The translations under genes and the position numbers were made by a program. DNA of 64,000 bases from Chryseobacterium sp. SORGH_AS_0447 (GTDB taxonomy: Bacteria; Bacteroidota; Bacteroidia; Flavobacteriales; Weeksellaceae). The notes under the pieces are model-generated. The model ran no database searches. It was not told the DNA's origin and worked only from the letters and a program-made list of their open reading frames with translations. Shown in pieces: positions 44,593 to 53,209 of this stretch; position 1 is the stretch's first letter; every line of letters begins with the position of its first letter. The stretch is from contig NZ_JAUTAR010000001.1 of assembly GCF_030818695.1 (NCBI RefSeq), positions 2,536,501 through 2,600,500 on the forward strand, in the 5' to 3' direction.

Positions 44593-45006
44593 ATGAACAT
44601 TTTTGTTTCAAACATCAACTACGCAACTAAAGATTATGAGTTGCAGGATTTATTTTCAGAATTTGGAGAGGTTTCTTCTGTAAAAATTATTACAGATAAA
44701 GAAACCGGACGTTCTAGAGGTTTCGGATTTGTCGAAATGGAGGACGCAGAAGGACAACAAGCTATTGAGGCTCTTAATCAGAAGGATTTCAACGGAAAAA
44801 CCCTTAATGTTTCAGAAGCTAAGCCAAGAGAAGAAAAGCCAAGAAGAACTTTCGGTAACAACGCTGGAGGTAGCAGAAGCGGTGGCGGTGGCTACGGTGG
44901 CGGAAACAGAAGCGGTGGCGGTGGCTACGGCGGTGGAAACAGAAGCGGTGGCGGAGGCTACGGCGGTGGAGATCGTGGCGGAAACGGCGGTGGAAAACGT
45001 TGGTAA
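44593..45006 (+). CDS. RRM RNA-binding protein with Gly-rich tail
   Basis: The 137-residue protein has one RNA recognition motif, with RNP2 (NIFVSNI, residues 2-8) and RNP1 (RSRGFGFVEM, about 39-48). A tail of three 11-residue repeats of the form RSGGGGYGGGN plus GDRGGNGGGKRW follows. Such proteins bind single-stranded RNA and serve as global post-transcriptional regulators in Bacteroidota, which lack Hfq in many lineages. The tail is encoded by 33-bp tandem repeats at 44875-44973. A terminator with a UUCG loop follows. Confidence 0.93.
   Translation: MNIFVSNINYATKDYELQDLFSEFGEVSSVKIITDKETGRSRGFGFVEMEDAEGQQAIEALNQKDFNGKTLNVSEAKPREEKPRRTFGNNAGGSRSGGGGYGGGNRSGGGGYGGGNRSGGGGYGGGDRGGNGGGKRW
44875..44973 (+). 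repeat. Three 33-bp in-frame tandem repeats
   Basis: Units 44875-44907, 44908-44940 and 44941-44973 are nearly identical (AGAAGCGGTGGCGG at each start) and encode the Arg/Gly-rich tail of the RRM protein. Copy number could vary by slippage. Confidence 0.9.
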
Positions 45007-45015
45007 AAAATATGG

Positions 45016-45041
45016 GCGGCTCTTCGGAGCCGCTTTTTTTT
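45016..45041 (+). terminator. Terminator of the RRM gene, UUCG tetraloop
   Basis: GCGGCTC (45016-45022), TTCG, GAGCCGC (45027-45033), then a T-run. This is a very stable textbook terminator. Confidence 0.95.
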
Positions 45042-45161
45042 ATTATCATATTGTAATTAGATTTTTAAAAATCTAAGGATAATGTGTTTTTTCAAATTTT
45101 TGTGATTTTATTTGGTTAACTGACAGAATATTTGTAAGTTAACCTAACTAAATTAATGATT

Positions 45162-46715
45162 ATGAGAAAAAAATTACTTTTGGCATTATTCGCCATGCCA
45201 TTTATTGCCAATGCGCAATTCACCCAGAATTTTGATGCTGGAACAACAATTCCGGCTGGTTGGACAGTTTTAAACGGAGGAGATACCAATACCTGGTCTA
45301 TTGTAAATTATACCGGAGGAAACATTACCGCTTACAGTGGTTCAAATACAGCCTCAATAGGTTATGGCTCTTCAGCTCACGATGATTATCTGGTAACTCC
45401 TGCTATTACGGTTACTGCCGGCGTAAGCGACTTTCTTTCCTTTTATGCCAGAAGCCGTGATCCTCAATATCCGGAAACCATCAGTGTGAGAATTTCTACC
45501 ACGACTCCTACAGCTTCGGCTTTTACAACTACTTTGGCTGCTTCGGTAGCACCTGCGAGCGGAGCCAATTTTTACAGGTATACCTATAATCTTACTTCAT
45601 ATGTAGGACAAACGATTTATATTGGTTTTTACTCTTCCACCACAGATATGTTTTATTTTGATTTGGATGATATTTCGGTAGGTGCTATTCCGGCATGTGC
45701 TGCTCCTTCAGGAGTTACGGTAAATTCAGTATTGTCAAATTCTGCAAATGTAGGCTGGACTGCTTCTCCTACTGCAGGAGCAACTTATCAGATCGAATAT
45801 GGTCCTACAGGATTTACTCCGGGAACCGGTACCGTTATTACTTCATCAACTACGTCTGCTACAATTCCTAATCTTACAGCTGCTACAGGATATCAGTTTT
45901 ATGTGCGGTCCAATTGCGGCACCAATGGTTTCAGTTCGTGGACTGCTGTAAAATCTTTTACAACAACCTGTACTCCGGTTTCATCATTCCCTTATATTCA
46001 AAATTTTGACACGGCAACAATTCCTTCATGCTGGTCCAATGAAGCTGTTACGGGAGGCGGTACTTCTACCTGGGCCTATGTTACCGAAAATGGAAACAGT
46101 TCAGTAACGCCTAAGTCAGCTCCGAGAATGGCAGAATTCAGAACGTCAACGGCAGGAAATAAAGCTAAATTATTATTACCTCCTTTAAATATTTCCGCAC
46201 TTACAACGCCTCAGCTTAGATTCAGCCTTGCCAATGTAAACTGGTTTGGTGATGTAGATGAACTGAGAATTTACTACAAAGCAAATCCTTCTGATGCCTG
46301 GACGCAGATAGGAAGCTCATATACAACTGAAAATGCAGCGTGGCTTGATGTAAGTATACCGCTTCCGAACAAGTCTGCAAATTACACCATTGCTTTTGAG
46401 GGAACTTCAAACTGGGCAAGAGGTATCGATGTAGATAATGTTTCTGTTGTAGATGCATCTTCTCTGGCGGTAAATGATGTAACCAGAAATAATGCAGATG
46501 TAAAAGTATATCCAAATCCTGTAAAAGATGTTCTGAACATCAATTCTGAGAAGAAACTCAACAGCATTGAAATTTTCTCACTGACAGGACAACTTATCAA
46601 AACAATTGACAAAGATGCCACAAAGGTAAATATATCTGATCTTAGCAAAGGAGTGTATCTGTTGAGAGTAAAATCTGAAGGCAAAGATCAGTCATTTAAA
46701 ATCATTAAAGACTAA
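45162..46715 (+). CDS. T9SS-secreted protein with two choice-of-anchor J domains and FN3
   Basis: This is a 517-residue secreted protein: signal peptide ending ANAQ, a jelly-roll domain (FTQNFDAGTTIPAGWTVLN and following strands, about 20-180), a fibronectin type III domain (about 185-270), a second similar jelly-roll starting FPYIQNFDTATIPSCW (to about 430), and a C-terminal type A sorting domain (VYPNPVKDVLNI to the end) for type IX secretion. Such proteins are exported and often attached to the cell surface. No catalytic motif is seen. An ATG two codons earlier at 45156 is also possible. Confidence 0.9.
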   Translation: MRKKLLLALFAMPFIANAQFTQNFDAGTTIPAGWTVLNGGDTNTWSIVNYTGGNITAYSGSNTASIGYGSSAHDDYLVTPAITVTAGVSDFLSFYARSRDPQYPETISVRISTTTPTASAFTTTLAASVAPASGANFYRYTYNLTSYVGQTIYIGFYSSTTDMFYFDLDDISVGAIPACAAPSGVTVNSVLSNSANVGWTASPTAGATYQIEYGPTGFTPGTGTVITSSTTSATIPNLTAATGYQFYVRSNCGTNGFSSWTAVKSFTTTCTPVSSFPYIQNFDTATIPSCWSNEAVTGGGTSTWAYVTENGNSSVTPKSAPRMAEFRTSTAGNKAKLLLPPLNISALTTPQLRFSLANVNWFGDVDELRIYYKANPSDAWTQIGSSYTTENAAWLDVSIPLPNKSANYTIAFEGTSNWARGIDVDNVSVVDASSLAVNDVTRNNADVKVYPNPVKDVLNINSEKKLNSIEIFSLTGQLIKTIDKDATKVNISDLSKGVYLLRVKSEGKDQSFKIIKD

Positions 46716-46738
46716 TTATCTGATTCAGATCAAATTAT

Positions 46739-46768
46739 AAGGCTGCTTCACATCGAGGCAGCCTTTTG
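46739..46768. terminator. Terminator between the T9SS gene and the BlaI-type gene
   Basis: AAGGCTGC (46739-46746) pairs with GCAGCCTT (46758-46765), followed by T. It is between convergent genes and may work on both strands. Confidence 0.8.
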
Positions 46769-46789
46769 TATATTTATTGAAAGGTTTTT

Positions 46790-47260
46790 TTATTCCTTTT
46801 CTTTCTTTTTCTTCTTTTTCTTATCCTTGCTTTTCTTTTTATCCTTTTTGGGATTCAGGATTTCATTGGCATATTCAAACTCTTCGATAACTTTTAAAGG
46901 CTTGATTTCGATTACCGGGTTGAATTCCTTCAAATCTTCCTGGGAAATGATTTTTTCGTGCAGCAGAAAGCTTACGATTTCCTTTCCCGAATCATGAAAA
47001 AAATGATGCGTCAGCTCTTTTAAGAGAAATTTCCGGTATTCTTCCATTGGCAGAACCACGCTATATTTAAAGATTCTTCCTTCTTTTTCGGTCGCGAGAT
47101 ATCCTTTTTCAACGAGTATTTTCAGATAAGTAGAAACGGTATTCTGGTGCGGTTTCGGCTCGGGGTGCTGTTCCATAACATCCTTTAGGTAAAAGGATTC
47201 CAATTTCCAGAACAGCCTCATTAAGTTTTCTTCCGCAGAAGTAAGGTGGTTGATTTTCAT
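46790..47260 (-). CDS. BlaI/MecI/CopY family regulator with Lys-rich tail
   Basis: The 156-residue protein has the winged-helix domain of the BlaI/MecI/CopY family (LTSAEENLMRLFWKL, then HQNTVSTYLKILVEKGYLA) in residues 1-80. Its C-terminus is odd: the last 20 residues are almost all Lys, Asp and Glu. No BlaR1-type sensor protease lies beside it; its operon partner is the PAP2-like gene, which ends 9 bases upstream. The family can act in beta-lactam or copper responses, and the signal here is unknown. Confidence 0.87.
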   Translation of the reverse strand: MKINHLTSAEENLMRLFWKLESFYLKDVMEQHPEPKPHQNTVSTYLKILVEKGYLATEKEGRIFKYSVVLPMEEYRKFLLKELTHHFFHDSGKEIVSFLLHEKIISQEDLKEFNPVIEIKPLKVIEEFEYANEILNPKKDKKKSKDKKKKKKKEKE

Positions 47261-47269
47261 AGTGAATGC

Positions 47270-47872
47270 TTAATGTTGAAACTGAATATTGCAATAAAGG
47301 TAAAGAAAAGATACCATAAAAGCAATTCCGGCCCCCATGAATACCTCCTTTGGGGTATGCCGCTTCAGAATAATCCGCGTAATACCTACCAGGATGGCTA
47401 TACCCAGCCAGACCAATCCCATTGTCGGGTTCAGCGCAAAGAATAAAGCCGCTACAAATATATTGAAAGCCGTATGCATAGAGCTTTTGATGTAGAAATT
47501 ACTGATCTGTAGGGCAAACAGCAGGATTAGAATAAAAAGCATCACCAAATCCACATATCCGTTCCTGAAATAATTAAAAGCAATATAGAACACCACGCAG
47601 GTGGCAATAAAAACATAGAGGCTTTTCCGCTGCACCCTGTTGGAGACATCCATATTTGTATACCTTCCGGTTTTTACGTTCCATACCAGCCAGGTCATGA
47701 TCGGAAGAATAATGATCAGCAATATCGGAAGAAAGTACATGATCGAGCTTTTCAGCGAGTATTTCAGAAAGCTCATATAAATGAAAAACAGGAATAAAGA
47801 AAGTAACGGATTAAAAAAATCGGAGATGATTCTCGAGGTTTTGTGTAGTAATGAAGACTGTTTTTCTTCCAT
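47270..47872 (-). CDS. PAP2-like membrane protein
   Basis: The 200-residue protein has six hydrophobic segments and the spaced motifs SSMHTAFN (near 130) and ITRIILKRHTPKEV (near 165), which match parts C2 and C3 of the PAP2 phosphatase signature. The C1 lysine-arginine motif is not obvious. PAP2 members dephosphorylate lipids such as undecaprenyl diphosphate at the membrane. It is the first gene of an operon with the BlaI-type regulator and has a promoter at 47890-47918. Confidence 0.72.
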   Translation of the reverse strand: MEEKQSSLLHKTSRIISDFFNPLLSLFLFFIYMSFLKYSLKSSIMYFLPILLIIILPIMTWLVWNVKTGRYTNMDVSNRVQRKSLYVFIATCVVFYIAFNYFRNGYVDLVMLFILILLFALQISNFYIKSSMHTAFNIFVAALFFALNPTMGLVWLGIAILVGITRIILKRHTPKEVFMGAGIAFMVSFLYLYCNIQFQH

Positions 47873-47889
47873 ATTTAAGTTTAACGATG

Positions 47890-47918
47890 TAAATATAATA
47901 TTATAACTAAAAAAACAA
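47890..47918 (-). promoter_or_regulatory. Promoter of the PAP2-BlaI operon
   Basis: On the minus strand TTG (47918-47916), 18 bases, then TATATTTA (47897-47890), one mismatch from TAnnTTTG. Confidence 0.5.
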
Positions 47919-47953
47919 TGGCTAGGTATACAATAAAAACAAAGTTTTTTTTA

Positions 47954-47961
47954 TAATTTTG
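47954..47961 (+). promoter_or_regulatory. Promoter -7 box for pdhA
   Basis: TAATTTTG matches TAnnTTTG and ends 37 bases before the pdhA ATG. It is divergent from the PAP2 promoter. Confidence 0.55.
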
Positions 47962-47998
47962 CTCAACTATTTCATTATAATTAAGCAAAGGCTCACAC

Positions 47999-49000
47999 AT
48001 GAAAGAATTTTCTAAAGAGGTATACCTGAAGTGGTATGAAGATATGACAATGTGGAGAAGGTTTGAAGACAAATGCCGTTCTCTATATCTAAAACAAAAA
48101 ATCAGAGGTTTTTTACATTTGTACAACGGTCAGGAAGCTATTCCTGCTGGATTTACCCATGCAATGGATTTAACCAAAGATAGTATGATCACCGCTTACA
48201 GATGCCACATCCATCCGATGGCAATGGGAGTAGATCCAAAAAGAATCATGGCCGAACTTTGTGGCAAAGCTACAGGTACGTCAGGAGGTATGGGTGGATC
48301 TATGCACATTTTCAGCAAGGAGCACCGTTTTTACGGAGGTCACGGTATTGTTGGGGGACAGATTCCTTTAGGTGCCGGGATTGCCTTTGCAGATCAATAT
48401 TTCGACAGAAAAGCAGTAAATATCTGCTTCTTCGGGGACGGTGCCGCAAGACAGGGTTCATTACATGAAACGTTTAACATGGCGATGAACTGGAAGCTTC
48501 CGGTAATTTTCGTTGTAGAAAACAACCAGTATGCAATGGGAACTTCTGTAAAAAGAACAGCCAACCACGAAGATATTTATAAATTAGGACTAGGATACGA
48601 AATGCCTTGCCTTGCCGTAGATGCGATGGATCCTGAAAAAGTGGCTGAAGCTGCTTATGAAGCTATCGAAAGAGCAAGAAGAGGAGACGGGCCTACTTTC
48701 ATTGAAGCCAGAACGTACCGTTTCAGAGGACACTCGATGTCTGATGCCGAGCCGTACAGATCTAAGGAGGAAGTTGCCATTCATAAAAATGATGACCCGA
48801 TCGAGCTGATAAAACAGAGAATTCTGGCGAACAGCTGGGCTACTGAAGAGGAGTTGGAAGCGATGGATAACAAATCGAGAGATTTCGTGGAAGAGTGCAT
48901 CGAGTTCATGGAAAATTCTCCATATCCTGATCCTGAGAAAATCTATGAGTATGTGTACGCTCAGGAAGATTATCCATTCTTAGACAAATTAGAAAACTAA
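47999..49000 (+). CDS. pdhA: Pyruvate dehydrogenase E1 component subunit alpha
   Basis: E1 alpha with E1 beta decarboxylates pyruvate using thiamine diphosphate and passes the acetyl group to E2. The 333-residue protein has the ThDP motif GDGAARQGSLHETFNMA (near 143-160) ending in VENN, the start LYNGQEAIPAG and the phosphorylation-loop-like TYRFRGHSMSD. The next gene is E2. The E1 beta gene is not between or beside them, so it must lie elsewhere. Confidence 0.95.
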   Translation: MKEFSKEVYLKWYEDMTMWRRFEDKCRSLYLKQKIRGFLHLYNGQEAIPAGFTHAMDLTKDSMITAYRCHIHPMAMGVDPKRIMAELCGKATGTSGGMGGSMHIFSKEHRFYGGHGIVGGQIPLGAGIAFADQYFDRKAVNICFFGDGAARQGSLHETFNMAMNWKLPVIFVVENNQYAMGTSVKRTANHEDIYKLGLGYEMPCLAVDAMDPEKVAEAAYEAIERARRGDGPTFIEARTYRFRGHSMSDAEPYRSKEEVAIHKNDDPIELIKQRILANSWATEEELEAMDNKSRDFVEECIEFMENSPYPDPEKIYEYVYAQEDYPFLDKLEN

Positions 49001-49008
49001 AAAATAAT

Positions 49009-49097
49009 GAGTCAATTTGGGAATCTGAAAATTTGAGAATGAGATATACACATCCTTTTTTAATTTTCAAATTAACAAATTACCAAATTTTCAAATT
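49009..49097. repeat. Opposed AAATTTTCAAATTA-type word arrays between pdhA and E2
   Basis: TGAAAATTTG (49026-49035) pairs exactly with CAAATTTTCA (49084-49093). Further words of the form CAAATTA, ACAAATTACC on the right and AATTTGGGAAT on the left extend the arms. It fills the 107-base gap inside the operon. Confidence 0.7.
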
Positions 49098-49107
49098 AAA
49101 ATAAATT

Positions 49108-50727
49108 ATGGCAGAAGTAATTACAATGCCACGTCTTTCCGATACAATGACGGAAGGGAAAGTGGCTAAATGGCATAAAAAAGTAGGAGATAAAGTAAAG
49201 GAAGGTGATATTTTAGCTGAAATTGAAACCGATAAAGCTGTTCAGGATTTCGAATCTGAAGTAGAAGGAACCCTTCTATACGTAGGAGTAGAAGAAGGCG
49301 GTGCCGCCGCAGTAGATTCTGTACTGTCCATTATCGGGAACGAAGGCGAAGATATCTCCGGATTAACCGGCGGTGAAGCTCCTGCATCCAATGATTCTGA
49401 AGAAAAAAAATCTGAAGAAGACCATAAAACCGAAAATAACGCAACAAGCATAGAACAGGCCGATACTGAAGTTCCTGCAGGAGTGGAAGTAATTACCATG
49501 CCAAGACTTTCCGACACGATGACGGAAGGAAAAGTGGCGAAGTGGCACAAGAATGTAGGAGATACCGTAAAAGAAGGTGATCTTCTTGCAGAAATTGAAA
49601 CCGACAAAGCGGTTCAGGATTTCGAATCCGAATTTAACGGGGTATTGCTGAAGCAAGGTGTTGAAGAAGGTGGTGCTGCTCCTGTGGATTCTGTGTTGGC
49701 GATTATCGGACCTGAAGGAACAGATGTTTCTGCCGTAGGTGCTCCGAAAGCAGCCGGTTCGTCTTCAGAAAAGCAGACCGAACAAAAAGCAGAACATAAA
49801 AAAGAAGAAGAAAAAGCAGCACCTGCTGCCGATGCTTCCTCTACAGACCGGGTGGCAATCTCTCCGCTGGCTAAGAAGATGGCGCAAGACAAAGGAGTAG
49901 ACATCAACAGCATCCAGGGTTCAGGAGAAAACGGAAGAATCGTTAAAAAAGATATCGAAAATTACCAGCCTTCGGCTGCGAAGCCAGCAGCTTCTGCTCC
50001 GGCAGCAAGTCCTGCAGCGGCTCAGGTTGCCTTAAGCTTCGTACAGGGTGAAGATACGGAAACTCAGAATTCACAGGTAAGAAATGTGATTGCCAAACGT
50101 CTTTCCGAAAGCAAATTCTCTGCGCCTCACTACTATTTAATGGTAGAGATCAATATGGATAAAGCTATTGAGGCGAGAAAAGAAATCAACTCGTTGCCAG
50201 ACACCAAAATTTCTTTCAACGATATGATCATCAAGGCCACGGCTGTTGCATTAAGAAAACATCCGCAGGTGAATTCAAGCTGGGCTGGCGACAAGATCAT
50301 CCACAGAGGGAATATCAACATCGGTGTGGCTGTAGCTATTCCTGACGGATTGGTGGTTCCTGTTCTTAAGAATACCGACCAGATGAACTACACCCAGATT
50401 TCTGCAGCAGTAAAAGATATGGCCGGAAGAGCGAAAAACAAAGCTCTTAAAGCAAACGAAATGGAAGGATCTACCTTCTCTATTTCCAACCTGGGAATGT
50501 TCGGGATCGAAACCTTTACCAGCATTATCAACCAGCCGAACGCTGCCATCCTTTCAGTAGGAGCCATCATCGAGAAGCCTGTTGTGAAAAACGGACAGAT
50601 CGTGGTAGGAAACATCATGAAGCTTTCATTGGCTTGTGATCACAGGGTAGTGGACGGTGCTACAGGTGCTCAGTTCTTACAGACTTTAAAAACTTATTTG
50701 GAAAGCCCGTTAACTCTGTTACTGTAA
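49108..50727 (+). CDS. Pyruvate dehydrogenase E2 (dihydrolipoamide acetyltransferase)
   Basis: E2 transfers the acetyl group from lipoamide to CoA and forms the core of the complex. The 539-residue protein has two lipoyl domains, each with ETDKAVQDFES (lipoylated Lys near 42 and 171). A Glu/Lys/Ala-rich linker follows, then a peripheral subunit-binding domain (ISPLAKKMAQDKGVDI and GSGENGRIVKKDI, about 248-285), an Ala/Pro linker, and a catalytic domain with the active-site DHRVVDGA near 511. Its gene follows pdhA in the same direction, with a word-repeat hairpin between. Confidence 0.95.
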   Translation: MAEVITMPRLSDTMTEGKVAKWHKKVGDKVKEGDILAEIETDKAVQDFESEVEGTLLYVGVEEGGAAAVDSVLSIIGNEGEDISGLTGGEAPASNDSEEKKSEEDHKTENNATSIEQADTEVPAGVEVITMPRLSDTMTEGKVAKWHKNVGDTVKEGDLLAEIETDKAVQDFESEFNGVLLKQGVEEGGAAPVDSVLAIIGPEGTDVSAVGAPKAAGSSSEKQTEQKAEHKKEEEKAAPAADASSTDRVAISPLAKKMAQDKGVDINSIQGSGENGRIVKKDIENYQPSAAKPAASAPAASPAAAQVALSFVQGEDTETQNSQVRNVIAKRLSESKFSAPHYYLMVEINMDKAIEARKEINSLPDTKISFNDMIIKATAVALRKHPQVNSSWAGDKIIHRGNINIGVAVAIPDGLVVPVLKNTDQMNYTQISAAVKDMAGRAKNKALKANEMEGSTFSISNLGMFGIETFTSIINQPNAAILSVGAIIEKPVVKNGQIVVGNIMKLSLACDHRVVDGATGAQFLQTLKTYLESPLTLLL

Positions 50728-50752
50728 TTTCTAATTTATGTTTTAACAAATA

Positions 50753-50788
50753 AAAAAAGTTTACCGGATTTCCGGTAAACTTTTTTGT
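50753..50788 (+). terminator. Terminator of the pdhA-E2 operon
   Basis: A perfect 15-bp stem (50753-50767 with 50772-50786; core GTTTACCGG) around ATTT, ending in a T-run. Confidence 0.95.
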
Positions 50789-50859
50789 TTTACTATTGTT
50801 TTAGCTTTTTTTGGCGGCATCATACCAGAAAATCGTCAAATCCTTCTTAACTTTAAATA

Positions 50860-51855
50860 ATGAAGATTGGAAAACTAAAAATGGATAAGCAGAATATCTT
50901 TCTGCTGTTGCTGATTATCATGGTTATTGCCGGTAAAGCAATACCGTTCCGGAACGAATACAATCATTATTTTAACCTTTCTGCATTTATCGACTGGGGA
51001 ATTGCTGCGATTTTTTTGCTGTACGGATTAAAGCTGAATATTAAAGAAATTGTAAAAGACATTTCCAACTGGAAGCTTCATCTTCTTGTACAATTGGGAA
51101 CATTTGTGCTCTTCCCACTGCTGGTTATTCCTTTTTACGGGGTTGTAAAAGATTCGGCCTATTTTGTAACCTGGCTTTCTATATTTTTCCTGGCCAGCCT
51201 TCCTTCCACGGTATCTTCTTCGGTAGTGATGGTTTCTATTGCCAAGGGAAACGTTACTTCCGCTATTTTTAATGCTTCGATCTCCGGCATCATTGGTATT
51301 GTAATGACGCCGCTGCTGATGAGCCTGTTTATCCAGCCGGACCAGGGAAATATCAATAATTCTGAGATTATTCAGCAACTGTTGCTTAAAGTGCTGCTTC
51401 CTATTATTTTAGGTTTGTTGCTAAATCCTCTTTTCAAAAAGATCATCACAAAATATAGCAGGATCATCGCAGAATTTGATAAGCTGATCATTCTGCTGAT
51501 CGTGTACGAAAGTTTTTCTGAAGCTTTTACCCAAAATGTATTTGCATCGGTTCCGCCTGTGGTATTTATTATCATTGCTTTAAGTGTGATAACGATGTTT
51601 TTCTCCGTTTATGAAATCCTGAAAAGAATTTGCGGAAAATTAAATTTCAAGAGAGAAGATACAATCACCGCTACTTTTTGCGGATCAAAAAAATCACTGG
51701 TTCATGGGAGTCTTTTCGTGATGGTATTGGGGATTCCGGAAGATCAGAAAGTATTATTCCTGCTTCCGGTGATGATCTATCACAGTTTTCAGCTGTTTTA
51801 CGTAAGCTGGCTTGCCAACAGGATCGAGAAAACTTCTCGCCTAAGCAAAATATAA
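50860..51855 (+). CDS. Bile acid:sodium symporter family (SBF-like) transporter
   Basis: This 331-residue inner-membrane protein has nine or ten hydrophobic segments and the SBF-like (YfeH/P7 type) elements LLYGLKLNIKEI, SLPSTVSSSVVMVSIAKGN and FCGSKKSLVHGS. Members transport organic anions with sodium, and the substrate here is unknown. Two starts are possible, ATG at 50860 or ATG at 50881 (MDKQNIFLLL). It precedes the LolD-like gene, which has its own promoter. Confidence 0.87.
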   Translation: MKIGKLKMDKQNIFLLLLIIMVIAGKAIPFRNEYNHYFNLSAFIDWGIAAIFLLYGLKLNIKEIVKDISNWKLHLLVQLGTFVLFPLLVIPFYGVVKDSAYFVTWLSIFFLASLPSTVSSSVVMVSIAKGNVTSAIFNASISGIIGIVMTPLLMSLFIQPDQGNINNSEIIQQLLLKVLLPIILGLLLNPLFKKIITKYSRIIAEFDKLIILLIVYESFSEAFTQNVFASVPPVVFIIIALSVITMFFSVYEILKRICGKLNFKREDTITATFCGSKKSLVHGSLFVMVLGIPEDQKVLFLLPVMIYHSFQLFYVSWLANRIEKTSRLSKI

Positions 51856-51880
51856 GCGCAAGAAATACCTGCTTATTGCT

Positions 51881-51910
51881 TTTGAGATTTAAATCAATTC
51901 ACTATTTTTG
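51881..51910 (+). promoter_or_regulatory. Promoter of the LolD-like gene, probably leaderless
   Basis: TTTG (51881-51884), 18 bases, then TATTTTTG (51903-51910). The ATG starts at 51915, only 4 bases after the box, so transcription should start at or within the start codon. Confidence 0.7.
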
Positions 51911-51914
51911 AATC

Positions 51915-52583
51915 ATGATTAAAGCAAGAAATATCCATAAGTTTTATGGGAATTTAGAAGTACTGAAAGGAGTCGATATCCATATCAAAACGGGCGAAGT
52001 GGTATCCATTGTCGGAGAATCCGGAGCAGGAAAATCCACGCTTCTGCAAATCCTGGGAACGTTGGATCAGCCGACGACTTCCGGTAAGTTCGATACGGAG
52101 ATTTCAATTGCGGGAGAATCTTTTATCAATATGAATGATAAACAGCTTTCTAAATTCAGAAACCAGAACATCGGTTTCGTATTTCAGTTTCACCAGCTTC
52201 TTCCGGAATTTACCGCGCTGGAAAATGTACTCCTGCCGACTAAAATTGCAGGAGCAAATGAAAAAGAAGCGGTTGAAAAAGCTTATGCACTGTTCGAGGA
52301 TTTGAAGATTGAACAAAGACTGCATCATAAACCGAATCAGCTGTCAGGAGGAGAAGCACAGCGGGTTGCTGTAGCCAGGGCTTTAATCAATTCTCCTAAG
52401 ATTATTTTTGCTGATGAGCCGACCGGAAACCTGGATTCCAAAAACGCAGACGATCTTCACCGGCTTTTCTTCGATCTCAGGGACAAGTATAACCAGACTT
52501 TCGTGATCGTGACGCATAACCCCAATCTTGCAGAAATTACAGACCGGAAATTAGTGATGAAAGACGGACTTATTATCGAATAA
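51915..52583 (+). CDS. ABC transporter ATP-binding protein, LolD/MacB type
   Basis: The 222-residue ATPase has Walker [10 protein letters not shown] (near 36-44), signature LSGGEAQR (near 140), Walker B IIFADEP with TGNLDS, and the H-loop VTHN. It fits the LolCDE/MacB group, which drives lipoprotein release or mechanotransmission at the inner membrane. No matching permease is adjacent in this window, so the partner must be elsewhere. Leaderless transcription is likely from the box position. Confidence 0.92.
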   Translation: MIKARNIHKFYGNLEVLKGVDIHIKTGEVVSIVGESGAGKSTLLQILGTLDQPTTSGKFDTEISIAGESFINMNDKQLSKFRNQNIGFVFQFHQLLPEFTALENVLLPTKIAGANEKEAVEKAYALFEDLKIEQRLHHKPNQLSGGEAQRVAVARALINSPKIIFADEPTGNLDSKNADDLHRLFFDLRDKYNQTFVIVTHNPNLAEITDRKLVMKDGLIIE

Positions 52584-52594
52584 ACACAACACAA

Positions 52595-53176
52595 ATGATG
52601 AAACCCTTTCTATTTTTTCTTTTATTTTTTATGACGAGTTCAAGATCTGAATCCTATGCTTCAGATTCCGCCCATGCTTTGCCAGCATCGAAAATTTCAG
52701 AAATTAAAAATTTTATTAAGGGAAAAAATTATAACCAGGACCTGGCGGTGTTTATCAATTTCAGGATTCATTCCGGTAAGTACAAGTATTTTTTGTACGA
52801 TCTCAAAAACAATAAAATACTCCAAAAAGCTATTGTAGCCCACGGTGACGGTTCTGTTGTCAAAAATTCATCAGCACTGCAATTCAGTAATAGAGACGGT
52901 TCCCATCAGTCATCTTTAGGAAAATATGAAATTAAGGAAAGCTATACCGGAAAATTCGGAAAAGCTTACCGGTTGAATGGTTTGGATGCAACCAACAGCA
53001 ATGCCAGATCAAGAGCTATTGTCCTTCATTCGTACTATTGTGTTCCCGATAAAGAATCTATTCAGCCTGCGTGCCTGAGTTTTGGATGTCCTATGCTTTC
53101 CAAGAATGCGTTTAAGGAAACGGCAAAATATATAGACCGTTCACCAAAAAACATAATCCTGTATGCATTTTATTAA
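52595..53176 (+). CDS. Murein L,D-transpeptidase catalytic domain protein (YkuD_2)
   Basis: The 193-residue exported protein has a signal peptide (about residues 1-20) and the YkuD_2 active-site region AIVLHSYYCVPDKE and CLSFGCPML, with His and Cys as catalytic residues. It should crosslink or modify peptidoglycan in the periplasm, but activity has not been shown for many family members. It begins 11 bases after the LolD-like gene, and radC follows after 33 bases, so all three may be one transcript. Confidence 0.87.
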   Translation: MMKPFLFFLLFFMTSSRSESYASDSAHALPASKISEIKNFIKGKNYNQDLAVFINFRIHSGKYKYFLYDLKNNKILQKAIVAHGDGSVVKNSSALQFSNRDGSHQSSLGKYEIKESYTGKFGKAYRLNGLDATNSNARSRAIVLHSYYCVPDKESIQPACLSFGCPMLSKNAFKETAKYIDRSPKNIILYAFY

Positions 53177-53209
53177 ACCGTTATTCTAAATTTAATTCTT
53201 TATTTACGC

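Noticed and set aside
44819..45049. Minus-strand His/Arg-rich frame opposite the RRM gene
   Set aside because: It is antisense to the Gly-rich repeats; its composition is explained by their GC-rich 33-bp units.
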